Below, piece after piece: positions 1 through 10,814 of a stretch of DNA of 57,592 nt; positions within the stretch are counted from its first letter, which is position 1, and every line of letters begins with the position of its first letter. Source of the stretch: Phoronis australis (lineage: Eukaryota > Phoronida > Phoronidae); the NCBI GenBank assembly GCA_002633005.1, contig NMRA01000149.1:18798-76389 (forward strand), given 5' to 3'. Below the pieces are notes generated by a model that had not been told where the DNA came from, searched no databases, and was given only the letters and a program-made list of their open reading frames with translations. The position numbers and the translations under genes were made by a program.

Positions 1-89
1 CCCCCCCCCTCTCGGCGCCACGCGCCTAGGATTCGACCTTTGCGGGAATCCTAAACCCCCCCCTTACTGAAAACGTAGATCCGCCCCTG
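1..89. mobile_element. Right end of a hAT-like miniature element, cut by the window edge
   Basis: These 89 bases match the right end of the complete element at 48414-49218 (compare 49131-49218) almost base for base. Both have the C-tract, the GCCACGCGCCTAGGATTCGA block and the terminus CGTAGATCCGCC[AC]CTG. Termini of the CAGTGGCGGATC type are typical of non-autonomous hAT elements; that assignment is family knowledge, not proof. The left part lies outside the window. Confidence 0.7.
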
Positions 90-1431
90 GGTTTGTCTGT
101 ACAACAGACCACATTTACACTTCAGTCAGTTTGCGTAAAGCGCTGCCTGTTGAGAATTCGACTAGCCAATCAGAAACGCTGGTGTGAAAAAATTTCCTGA
201 GGAAAATTAGGTAATACGTGCGTGCTGGCTACTGACCTACTAGCGGCACGCAGAGAACCAGCGAGATGTACCAACTGAGAGAAAGAATGCTGGCCGGAGG
301 CGGCACAAATATGTTTACCATAACAACGACTAGTTGGCCAAATGAGGTCGCTGTATCGTTTAGGTTGCGCGTTTGCGTAATTAAAACAATGTTTTCACTT
401 TAACTTTCATCTTGTTTTGTTGAAATAGAAATTTTCGTTGGTATTGGACAGATAGACTATGTTTATGATTTGTGCTATATATTTGGTTCAGTTGTCATTT
501 GTAAGGTGCTTTTCAAGTATTGGTGACACTAAGACCAATACAGAATTGTGAGACTTGAGTGATACTATATAACGAGATGAGCACCAACTACAAGCTTTAT
601 GAATTTAGTCCGCCAAATACCGTAATCCTTACGATTTTACCAAGGTTATTTCCTATAGACATGGTAACGGTTATCTTCTCTGGAAATCATACGGAAAAGT
701 AGTTTGACGTATTTCACGGTGTGATAACACATTTTTTCTCGGCCGTATCATCACCTATGTGTGATAACTTTACTCAAACCTTATTGCTCGGTAACAAACG
801 GTTCGTTTTTTTATTTAAACCCGGACGTCAATAAGGTCCCAAACTACTGTAATATACGTTGTAAATGCAATAACAAAACGAGCTTTAATTACCGCGTACA
901 GATTAGGAGGTCACGTACATGTCAATGACAGAAACAAGTTCCGAAATTACCTGGTGAATTCTTAATTGCGAAGTGTCGCAGAAGAGCCTCTGAATATCGA
1001 AGGATTAGAATGAACTCAAACCAAGCTCCAGATAATATCAACTGCTGAAAGAACACTAAACGATGTTTTGGTAATTCCAACCAAAAATTCTCGTTTAGTA
1101 CTCTACGAATGCACCATTGGAGTCTGACTTGAAGCAAGTCTGGTATAAGAGGGTAGAAGCTTAGAAGTTGACGAGAATCCCTAACACTGCAGATTAGTCT
1201 GTGAACGACTACATCAAGTTATTTAAAAGCTTTTATAGGTTTTCTAGAAAAGCGGCTAAACAACCTTTCAAACATTAAAAGCCATAAGCCTAGGTCCAAA
1301 GTACAGTTTCTAACAAAAATAACAATACTACAGAGGCCCAGTTACAAGCATTTCTGTATACATTGACGATCTCTTGCAACTCTCATTGCTTAAAGTCCTG
1401 TTACTAATTAGGCATTGCGTTTGACACCTGT
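90..1431. other. Intergenic, nothing recognised
   Basis: A+T-rich sequence with only short chance open frames. I see no splice-bounded exon, domain, repeat or tRNA. Confidence 0.5.
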
Positions 1432-1657
1432 TGACAAAGTGGTGGAATAATAGGGCAGGAGACCCGCACCTTCTTGGCATTCGTCAGTGAAAAAAATAGT
1501 AAAAGTGGCACGGAAATAAATTTTGGCATTTATTACGTTGTGCCAAATCGTGTACGTGTACTTCTGTGCGTGTGTGCATGTGTTGAGGAGGAGGGGCTCA
1601 GATATCACAAAATAAAGAATTCTGCCCCCTCACGATATCCCAGATCCACCACTGTGA
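1432..1657. mobile_element. Small degenerate hAT-like miniature element
   Basis: The right end CCCAGATCCACCACTG (about 1641-1656) resembles the element end at 21949-21962; both are preceded by a GATATC block and a C-rich tract. A short inverted match AGTGGTGGA lies at about 1438-1446. TGACAA sits next to both ends and could be a short target duplication. It contains no transposase. The left boundary is weak. Confidence 0.35.
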
Positions 1658-2889
1658 CAACAGCGGTTGTTATCGCAACTCATGCATTCCACTGCTTCGA
1701 TGCCCTTGTTTTGCATCTTTCGCAGACTCGTGCGCTTATTGCATGGTTTGGCCTCGCGCGTGAAACAAATTTATTCAAGACGGTGGACAAAGAAGTGTAC
1801 TCTGTTGTGGATTTTAAGCGACGTTATTAAACGGGATTGCGAATGTTTGCGAAAAAAACAAGTATATGGAACAGAGGGTGTTTATATTGTAAGCCAGGTA
1901 AGTTTAGTAACAACCGTCTAGTCCACGAGGCGGCTCACCTAGAACTAGCAAACTACGAGTCGTGAGACCTCTCAAGAATAGTTCCATAAAGGGAGCTGAA
2001 TTGAGGTCAGCAAAAGCAGAAATTACCGTTTAGCATTGCTTTTGATGTCTGATATTGTATGATAATATCATAATGTTTGCGCCTGGTGACATGTGGAGAT
2101 AATCTGCCATATTCTATCCGTAATTTCATCTTCGGTCTGGTTGGAACATTCCCGGATGTGTGTGGGATAATCTGTTTATCCCGCATGGCGAACTCATCTT
2201 CATCGCGGCGATATCTTGTTACTATAGATGCTTTGGCTTGGTGTTATATGACGTCATGTATGGGCTAAGCGTACCCGTGCCGGTTAAGTGACAAGCTTTT
2301 CTACAATTAAGTCATGACGTTCAATAACTAGTTAAGTTTTGTTTCATGATGAATTGATCAGAATTTTCAGGTTTTGAAATATACAAGTTCAAACAATGGA
2401 CCATTCAATGGCATTAAAAGGTCGCCGGAAACTCGGAAACAATCCATCCGGGAATATAAAATTCGAAACATTAACTAAACAGTTGTCTGGGTTGCCCAGC
2501 GGTGTGTCGTTTAGCTTCGACGAAATTCTTAGTTTTCTACATCTAGTTTGTGTTTCTTAGCTTCTTGAATAAAATTAGTGATAGACATATTTCCTCTGTC
2601 GATCTTAGCACCGGAACGATAGAAACTGTGTTCTGTGACGTGCGGCTGATTCACGGAATTTGAGCTGAACCAAGGACTCGTTGTGAAAGAAGTTAAGAGT
2701 CGAGGACGCTGCGAGTAGACGATTGTGTCGGTAAAAAATGTACTCGACGATTAGGTCGCAATTTCCGGTAGATATCTTAGTAAAAGTATGTTGTACATGC
2801 ATTCATAACAGAATGTTTTCGTTTGATTTAAATTAGATATTTACGCCATTCTATTGTGGGCGTTATGTAGGCAATTGACGTGTTTTTGA
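1658..2889. other. Intergenic, nothing recognised
   Basis: Only short open frames without homology that I can recognise. No convincing exon or repeat structure. Confidence 0.45.
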
Positions 2890-3688
2890 TTAAAGAGACC
2901 TGAAACACGAAAAACAGACTAAATTGCGTGATTCAAAGCGGTTCTTTGCCACTGCAACAAAATTCAACCTGTTCACGTGATACTTTTACGGTTCGCTTGT
3001 AGAGTTTTGAATTTCTGTTTATGTTAAAGCAATTTTCTTTTAGTTTCGAAATTCAAAAAACGATCTATCAACTGCTCGTCAATTCGTCGAATTTTCTCCC
3101 ACAAGGCAAAAAATGTCGCCTTATATGGTATCACAAGTCATAGAGTAGCATATTTCCTTAATATGGAAGATGTGACCTTTGATCTTTAATGTAAACAAAA
3201 CGATGGCGACACCAAGCAGCCAGTCCAATTAAGAGGCAATTGATGTAAATCTTAAGCATTTAAAATTAGTTATAAAGGCATCGTGGTAGCATTCAAATAG
3301 TTTCTAAAATGCACTTGAAATTCTTTCTGTGGAATCGCTTGCTTCACCGGCTTGTCTCATACTGTGATGTCCACCTCAGATTCGGAGTGCAATCACACTT
3401 GATAATCTGCCTTTTAACATATCCATCGCTTCAGTCAGCTGTTTGTTGAATTACTGTGAGCGCATGCGCACACTTATCATAAGGGGGAGGGAGATTAGAA
3501 ACTCTGTGGTGACTACAGAGTTTTTCCTTCGCGCGTATTTCAAAAATCGTGGATTTTGATGATTTTTTCTGGAAATTCCCTCACAGGAGAAAATGGATGA
3601 TTCAGTAGTGGACGTAGCGATTTATTACTTTATTCAGGAATTGTTGAAAAGATATTTTGACGAACTTTCGCGTTCCATGCCTCTTTAA
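2890..3688. mobile_element. TTAA-flanked miniature inverted-repeat element (about 0.8 kb)
   Basis: TTAA at 2890-2893 is followed by AGAGACCTGAAACACG. The right end reads CGCGTTCCATGCCTCT and then TTAA at 3685-3688. The ends are therefore imperfect inverted repeats (AGAG[AG]C[CA]TG[AG]AAC[AG]CG) inside a TTAA duplication. TTAA duplications are the hallmark of the piggyBac and Kolobok superfamilies. A second copy of the left 130 bp starts at 52817 (TTAAAGAGGCCTGGAACTCG). No transposase frame is present, so the element is non-autonomous. Confidence 0.65.
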
Positions 3689-4610
3689 GGATAGTGAAGT
3701 CTAAAAATAGCCAGCTGATCATCGTGCGTGGAAATTTTCATCGGGAAAACTCAAGTGAAAGTTTATAGTTTTTAGAGCAGCAAAACAGCTTTTCCAGGAA
3801 CGGCCCTTGGATCAATGTTTTAGGTAGCCCAAATGAAGGAACCCAATCAAATTTGCCGTCCCACATGTGAATTTAGTACACCAGGAGACTGTACACCAAT
3901 CGTGAAATACGGCCTCTGCCATTGAATACGGATTAGCGCTACTTTACCCAAAAGCATATTTCGCGGCGTATTTCTTGTCTGTATTCACACACATACGCGA
4001 TGATTGCATATATAAAATGTTTCTATGGTAAATCAGCCTATCAGGCCTAAACGTTGGATAATGTATATGTGTAAATACCTCGCAACAGAATGAGCGACCC
4101 GATATTCACTAGACAGTGGTGCTGAATAAAAGTTATAACCAGACTTTTTAACATGTAAATAGACTGAGAGCTAGAAGCAGTTCACCACCATGGGAGCGTT
4201 CTTGTAGTTACTATAAGTGAGTCACGTAATAACCTGAATGTAGACACTTCTTCGGGAAAGGAAGCTTAATTCACTTGTGATGCCTAAGGTATTTCGAATT
4301 CCCAGGTGTACTTACCGTAAGTGATTCTGATGGCAGGCGGATCCTAGCCAGCCAGCTAGCTGAATGAAGACTATAGTCAAAATACAGCTAGATGCCACTG
4401 TGTGTTTTTCTTCCATAGACCCCGAAATTGCACACAGCCAAGGTAGTTCTGCTCGTCACCTCGCCGTGAAACCTGTGTCAACATGTAGAACTAAAGACCG
4501 GACGGGGTGCATGAAAAATCTGGGAATCAAATGACACTCACCTTGCCTGTTACAGCTGTTTAAGTGGAAAACAATCTAATGAACATCATTTTCTTGCGTA
4601 ATCCTCCGCC
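3689..4610. other. Intergenic, nothing recognised
   Basis: No coding or repeat structure that I can support. Confidence 0.45.
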
Positions 4611-4615
4611 TTTTC

Positions 4616-4662
4616 CACCCCGGCCAACCCGCGATCGAGAACGCCCGGAAGGCGATCGAGAA
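4616..4662 (+). repeat. Left terminal inverted repeat with two GCGATCGAGAACG boxes
   Basis: Begins CACCCCGGCCAACC and contains GCGATCGAGAACG at 4631-4643 and 4652-4664. Its mirror image is at 7646-7692. Confidence 0.8.
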
Positions 4663-4680
4663 CGAGACCTTGCACCAAAA

Positions 4681-4705
4681 ATGGCAGACGACAGTCACGT
4701 ACCCG
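4681..4705 (+). other. Candidate first coding exon inside the 3.08-kb element
   Basis: Just inside the left repeat an ATG in good context (AAAAATGG) opens eight codons, MADDSHVP, plus one base, and runs straight into a strong donor CCCG|GTGAGT. This looks like a real translation start with a first intron. It could be the 5' exon of a lost transposase or of a captured host gene. I could not identify a continuing exon: the acceptor at about 5298 gives an early stop. Treat as a candidate only. Confidence 0.3.
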
Positions 4706-7645
4706 GTGAGTTTAAGTGTCATTTTCTGCTTAAATAGAGGCCATTTTGGTACGAATTTTACACACAGAAAAGCGTCAGAGTGTAACCTTTGTTGTGGATC
4801 TGAAATAATACTTGGCTTTTGCATATTTTTTAAAATAAAGAGCTCAGAAAGCAATGGCTTTCGGTAAAATGCCTTGCGCCTCGTAAAATCGACAATTTCT
4901 GGTTGTTATTAGCAATTCCAGGGTTCTTAAGAAGAGACGTGTGACGTTTATAGTTTAATCGTCCCTTGTGACACCTTTGTTAGTTATGATTTGTGAAACA
5001 ATTTGAGATATTTACCAATACAAGCAGGTCCTTGTGTGAGACGGCGATCGGGAACGATGTCGTTAATTCTCTATTTCAATCATGAACGCAAAAAGCGATC
5101 GTGAACGTACATTTTTTCTCTGCATTGGCCTGAATAGTCGTTCAAGTTACGGTATTATGTCAATAATTTTAGAATAATATAGACTCGGCCTGAATTAGTT
5201 GATGGGTTAATTATTAATTACATTTCATCGTTTTTTACATTATTTCTAAGTGAAATTTAGTCTAACAAACATAACTGAATGCGTTTGACTTTTTTTCAGT
5301 TGAACTGTAGCCACACGACGAATCCTTCAGGGTGTTAACGTCCACGCCTTCAAAAAAGAGTAGTACAACTGCTGCATGTCACAACGGAGTGTGTGTGTGT
5401 TGTGTAGCCTCATTCAGGAACTAAGAAATCGACTTAGTATGACCACATGGCAATGAAATACAGTGACACTACAACAAAGCAAAACCTTTACTAGCCCTGT
5501 GATTGACGCGTTGCATGCGTCAAGAGTTTTTTTACCAATGTAGTAAAACACAGCATGAAGCATCGAGTTCAGGAACCAGGTCGGTTCAGTTTCCTATCTG
5601 TGATCAACTTTTCACGGAAAGAGTAAGCCTGATGCGATACTGCATCACAGCACGAGGACACTCCTTTTTGTGGTGAATGTGGCATGCCATGCAAACAGTA
5701 TGCCTCCTTCTGCAGGCTTAGCAAGCAGAAACGTCATGAATGAAATCATTAAGTCCAATGCTGAAGATTCTTAAGTCACTATAGTTTATTCAGATTTACA
5801 AAGTCTGTGGTTGGTAGTTGTCTGATCTGATAGTATTTTGACGTTTTGTTTTGAACCTTTTTTCCTCAAGTTTCTTTCTATATTTGTGATATTTCAAAAG
5901 GATCTTTAACAAAACCAGTACATTTTTGTAGTGTTTAGGTAGATTTAAATGGCCATATTAAGTGTCATTGGGCAACACTTACATACAATTGTTCTGACCA
6001 ATGAGTATTTTAAATGAAAATATATGTCCATGATTATTGTAGAAATTGCTTTCATATTGTTTTTGATTTCCTGTGAGAGACTGTTATACTATCCATCAGT
6101 CCTAAATACATTTTCTATGGTTCAGTGATGGTTTAGTCTAATACATTCCAAAAGTAATTCGTTGTACATGTTCAATGGATTTGTTTTGTTGATTTCCCTA
6201 GAAATAAATTTATGTATTTTTGTAAGACCAATTTTGAGGTACGTGTGATAAAAGACTAATATTATAATAGAATGCTATAGTATTGTTGATTTCCTGTGTA
6301 AATCACTACAGTGTGTAGTTGAAGTGACGTTAATGACAACATGTTGACTACGTTTTGAGAAAATCACAATATAGTATGTGTATTATAACTCTCAATCTTT
6401 TTCAATGTCACATTAAACTCGAGATCATGAACTGATGATGCAGGTGAACTTAGGACCAATACTACAAAACAGAAGAGTCAAACACAACGTACATTCAAGC
6501 CACACGGTGCCACAAGTCAATCTGTTCATCTCTGTATCGATGTTATCAGTAAAACATCAAGTAAAATCCCACCCGTTTTATCAGCACACCAGTTTACACA
6601 ACTTCTGGTCATTTTTTGATCCCAGACGTTTATGAGTGAGAATCTTTGAATCATCTGGTGAAGTGTTGCCGCACTCCCCTCTCACCCCATGGGCAAGCTC
6701 ATCGTCATTCTTTGACTTCACTGGCTATTTGTTTTTTTTTCCTTTTGCTGTCACAATTTTACAAGAAGATTCTAAACTCGCTTTCATCTCGGTGCTGCAA
6801 CAATTTGTTTACCCCTGGCTGACAGGCCACATGGAACAACTCCTAGGTGAGTCTTCAGTTTAGAAACCCTTGTTCTCAGTGGTTTGGTCTAAAAGTAGAT
6901 GCCTGGCCTGTACTTTTCAAAAGCCTGGTCGGGTGTACCTTCACGTCGTGGGTAACATGTTCGTTGAAGCTCGCCTCACATTAACAGTGAGCTTGTTTCC
7001 TGAAATGAGAATAAATTCGTTTGTGAAACTAAAATTATGCTTGATGTACAGGTAGTGCTCATGGCAATTTAATGGAAATATGCTATGTTGTTGTTCAGTT
7101 TTGATACGAAAGTAACACAGTAACGACACAAAATGTGATTAATTCATTGCACCACACTTATTTTGTAACCCTTTTCACGTTTTAAAAGTAAAAAGCTCAT
7201 TACTGTTCGACACACCACAATGATCGCATAAACAAACACAAATTTGCGTTCCCGATCGCTTATCGTTGCGTTCTCGATCGCATCTTTCAACAGAAAAGCG
7301 TCGAAAAATCAGAGATCCTGACAAAACTACAAAAAAAAACAAGCATTGCGTTATATTTTCACACGTCACTTCTTCATAACTCCGTGGTCAATTTATTGAT
7401 TTAGTGCCAAAAATAACGGCAATTTGCCAAATTGACATACAGATCACCTTCGGCTTAAGCGATGCCTCGGTCAACGTAATTTTTCTCCTATAATTGGGAG
7501 AGACACTAGCCTAAACCTCTACCTGCCCTTCCTAAATGTGTTACGCCTTGAAGTCATGTCTCTGTTTTCACATTGGAAGTAAAAACAACCAAAATTCACC
7601 AAATTTACTCACCTTGCCTGGCTTCGCTTCTCGCGCAAAATTTCG

Positions 7646-7692
7646 TTCTCGATCGCTTTTCGGTCGTTCTTGATCGCCGGTTGGCCGGGGTG
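7646..7692 (-). repeat. Right terminal inverted repeat
   Basis: The reverse complement begins CACCCCGGCCAACCGGCGAT and carries two boxes (GCGATCAAGAACG, GCGATCGAGAACG) at the same spacing as the left repeat. Confidence 0.8.
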
Positions 7693-7697
7693 TTTTC

Positions 7698-8397
7698 TAA
7701 CAGAGAAAAGGTATGTCGTCGTTTTGAAAACAATACGCTAGTGACAAGTGCACACGCCATTTCCTAAAACTTTGCGACATCTCTCGGGAGATGATGATAG
7801 CCTGACAGCAGCAAAATTTCTTCTTAAATTCGATTTGCTGGTTTCAAAATTCTAAAAACTCATAATGAAGTGAAACCAGTTTCGATAATTTGTTGTGACG
7901 TGTACGCAACCTCGTGAAAGAACAACAGCTGATCGAAGAATCGGCGAAAAAAGAAACTGGCCAATAGGTGACGCAATATTTCATGGCGCAGGAAGCCGAC
8001 GCAAAAGATCGCATCATAATTTTAGCAGCAGAATAACAGTAGAACACCAATTTTTCCAACACTGGTAAAAATTTAGTTTACTCAAGGCAAATTATAGTTT
8101 TAATGATATTGTGTCAGAATTTATGTGGTAAGTTTTTTTACCTACATCGGCGCAAAGCTGCATATTTAGTATACAGCTTTGCGCCAAGGGTAGGCGGATC
8201 CCAGTCATTCTTTATTTTCTCTGAAACTTACAGTGTATCATAATGGGCAAGTTTTAAGGCGTTAGATGTTGTATGTCTGACTGTGAATGTTGTATGCTCT
8301 CTTTTCATCTTCAGAGCACGAATTACACTGTAAAATGTAAAGTGTCTAACTGTCTTCCACACACATAAGCGTGTAACACCTTGAGGACACATTTTTT
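7698..8397. other. Intergenic with one strong hairpin
   Basis: No gene. The only notable structure is the hairpin listed at 8141-8194. Confidence 0.45.
8141..8194. other. Long perfect-stem hairpin
   Basis: GGCGCAAAGCTG (8149-8160) pairs perfectly with CAGCTTTGCGCC (8174-8185) around a 13-nt A+T-rich loop. Outer bases CCTAC (8141-8145) and GTAGG (8190-8194) extend the stem past a small internal loop. It could be a transposon end structure or a small-RNA-like fold. Nothing in the flanks decides which. Confidence 0.6.
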
Positions 8398-9556
8398 CAG
8401 CCCTTTTCATAAAGGTGGTTTAACAAAACCAGGTTTAAGACTTGGTCTTCCTAAACCTGGTGTAATGGTATGCCAAATTGCATTTCACCAACGTGGTTTA
8501 AAACTCTGAAAGCCTGGTTTTGTTAGACCAGTGGGCGGATTTAGTAAAACCAGATTTAAAGTATGCAAGCCACCCTACTGTGTTGATCTGGATTAACCCA
8601 ACAAAGAAACTATTGAAGAGCTTCAATGAAACCTTGGTCATATGGATATACAATGCCACACAGTAGTAGAATCAGTGCAGACATTTGTGAAAAAAGATCT
8701 AAAAGCTTTACTCATGAGGAAAATGTAATGTCTGTGTCCAACACACGTGCACATATTAAAGAACATGCTCACGATTAGCCGCAACATAACAAATGCCCAA
8801 ATTTATGTCCGTGTCATTTTAGGGTTTAATCTTTGGGCCAAGGGGGAGCAGGACCCCTGTCCGGCAACATTAAATAGGGGACCAATGGAAATAGGTGGCC
8901 AATGGAGTTGGAACTCAGAATCAGAAGATGCCGTCTTCAGCCAAACCCTTAGTGCTTATGACGATGACGCCCTGCTCGACCAGTCATATTCTGAAGAATC
9001 TAAAAGACACCCTGCAACACATACTGGTCTACGCACAGGCGGATCCAAGGGAGTTCGGACCCCCCCTTCCTTTTCCCTTGAATTAAGTGTTATCAAATCT
9101 ATAATTTTCAATTTTTTTATTTGGTACCCCTTTACAAAATCCTTGATCCGACACCCCCCTTTTAAAAATCCTGGATCCGCCCCTGCTACGCTTGATGTTG
9201 TGTCATTGTAACACTGAAAATTGAAAATAGTCCATTCTTGCTCTAAAACAACGTCGTAAATGCACACTGCGGCATCGTTCATCAATAACGTTCAAGTCTG
9301 ACTATATTAAACCTGGGTCTGACCAAGTCTAAAGTTAAACCTGGTTTAAGATCTTAATACAGGTTTAAGGAATATAGACCTCGTTGGTGAAATGAAAACT
9401 GGCTTAAACCAGGTCTAAACTGGAGTTAAACCAGGTTTTACCAGACCAGTGGTCTAAAAGTTAAACCACCTTTATGAAATGCAGATTATCTTTAAATCTG
9501 GTCTAAGTCCAGTTTAAACCAGGTTTAACTTTAAACCACCTTTATGAAATCGGCTG
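8398..9556. mobile_element. 1.16-kb inverted-repeat element full of AACCAGGTTT boxes
   Basis: The left end reads CAGCCC then TTTTCATAAAGGTGGTTTAA. The reverse complement of the right end reads CAGCCG then ATTTCATAAAGGTGGTTTAA. An additional internal copy of the right end sits at 9466-9480. Both arms hold many copies of AAACCAGGTTTAA-like palindromes in both orientations. No transposase is present and no convincing target duplication is seen. A second element (9035-9185) is nested inside. Family not assigned. Confidence 0.65.
9035..9185. mobile_element. About 150-bp hAT-like miniature element nested in the previous one
   Basis: Inverted ends GGCGGATCCAAGG (about 9038-9050) and CCTGGATCCGCCCCTG (9170-9185) are flanked by CTACGC on both sides (9029-9034 and 9186-9191), a plausible target duplication. 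Long C-tracts lie just inside both ends, as in the other CAG-GGCGGATC elements of this window. Confidence 0.65.
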
Positions 9557-10378
9557 TTTGTGTTCTCATGATAGCACCCTTTACGCATATATTAGTCGGT
9601 TGGCCAGAATTTGTAGGGCCCCTAGAAAATGGTTTTTGTGAGTACTTTAGGGGGGCGATTTTATTTTGGTGTTTTTAACTCATTTATTAGAGTGTTTTCA
9701 AAATCTAAAAAGTTCCCACATATCAAGTTGCACATTTTTGAGAAATTTGAGTTTGAAGTTACCTAATAATCACCAAAGAGCTTAGTAAACTTATATTTGT
9801 AAAAACAACAGTTTTGGTGACTTTTTTGTAAAACAAGTAATATGGTCCCATCAGTGCCATTGTATTGAACAATATTACACTCACATTACATGTTTTACTA
9901 TTGTAGATTAATTGTAAACATTGAAATTTAAAAATGTAAAGAGACACCTAGTGGCAAAAAAGCAAACTAAGTCTGAATGTTACTAGGAAGTTATTCTGGC
10001 ATTGTCTGGCAACAAAAATAACACAAAGCACTTGAGACTGGGCAAAATTTGTGCCTCAATGACTAAAACATTGACTAATGGTGTAAAATACAGCTTGTTT
10101 GCATAATACACCAGAAATACGTTATAGTACAAAAACAATATAGTTGAATGATATCTGTGAATGTGCACACAGACTGTATGAAAATAATAGATTATTCTGA
10201 CAGCGTTTATCAAGCAGTATGAGACAAATACATGACAATGATCAAAGTATGTACTTTCTATGACTTAATGAACAAATAAAATTAACATTTATTGGGGACA
10301 AATAAAACAACAAGAATAATTTTTAAGTTGTATTGGGAATTTCAGGGTCACAGCTCTACAAATAAATATTTCACAGAA
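9557..10378. other. Intergenic, nothing recognised
   Basis: A+T-rich sequence with only short frames. Confidence 0.45.
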
Positions 10379-10630
10379 GGAACCAGATGGGTTCCTTAAT
10401 TACAAGAGATAACACACACATTTCCGATACCCAAAGTACAATTGAGTATCGGATGCTAAGTGGCACCGGTTAGCATAGTACCAAATGGGTACATAATACC
10501 AAATGGGTATTGGCCGATTGCCTACCAACTGGGTCGAGCAAAANNNNNNNNNNNNNNNNNNNNNNNNNCTGCCAAATGGGCAAATATCATATAAAGTACC
10601 AAGTGGGTACATCAAACAGCCAACTGGGCT
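10379..10630. repeat. Cluster of short hairpins with a shared CC-AANTG-GG core, interrupted by a 25-N gap
   Basis: At least six small hairpins share a five-base loop of the type AAATG/AACTG/AAGTG/AGATG closed by CC and GG, but have different complementary outer arms: GGAACC/GGTTCC (10379-10395), GTACC/GGTAC (10478-10492), AATACC/GGTATT (10495-10511), TGCC/GGCA (10570-10582), GTACC/GGTAC (10596-10610), AGCC/GGCT (10618-10630). A longer one, ATGCTAA/TTAGCAT, spans 10453-10476. The gap at 10544-10568 is a run of 25 N, so the cluster may be larger. Confidence 0.55.
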
Positions 10631-10814
10631 ATAACAACCTGCAAAGCATGGTTCGGACAAGCTGAGTGAGCAGACCAGCCGGAGTGATGAAAAGAGATAT
10701 TGTAAGGAACGTGGTGTTGTGGCTCAGTATGTGCCACATGGGCAGGGTTGTTCATGGATGAACAATCCTGTCCACCGCCACAATATTTTGTAGATAAAAC
10801 TTCAACGTTAAATC

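Larger units (their letters stand above)
4616..7692. mobile_element. 3.08-kb DNA transposon with terminal and subterminal inverted repeats, family not assigned
   Basis: The left end CACCCCGGCCAACCCGCGAT (4616 on) and the reverse complement of the right end CACCCCGGCCAACCGGCGAT (7692 back) match closely for about 47 bp. TTTTC flanks both sides (4611-4615 and 7693-7697), consistent with a 5-bp target duplication. A box GCGATCGNGAACG occurs four times in the left part (about 4631, 4652, 5044, 5095) and four times inverted in the right part (about 7252, 7270, 7644, 7664). Such mirrored subterminal boxes are usually transposase-binding sites. I find no transposase frame, so it is probably non-autonomous or decayed. 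A 5-bp duplication suggests Transib or similar, but the CACCCCGG terminus does not fit the usual Transib end, so I leave it unclassified. Confidence 0.8.

Noticed and set aside
5385-5404. GT microsatellite
   Set aside because: Only a few units; not informative.
8747-9211. 154-residue plus-strand open frame
   Set aside because: Runs through two nested transposable elements and their C-tracts; not a gene.
9956-9981. Possible poly(A)-tailed insertion end
   Set aside because: Only a short A-rich stretch; no matching element or duplication.
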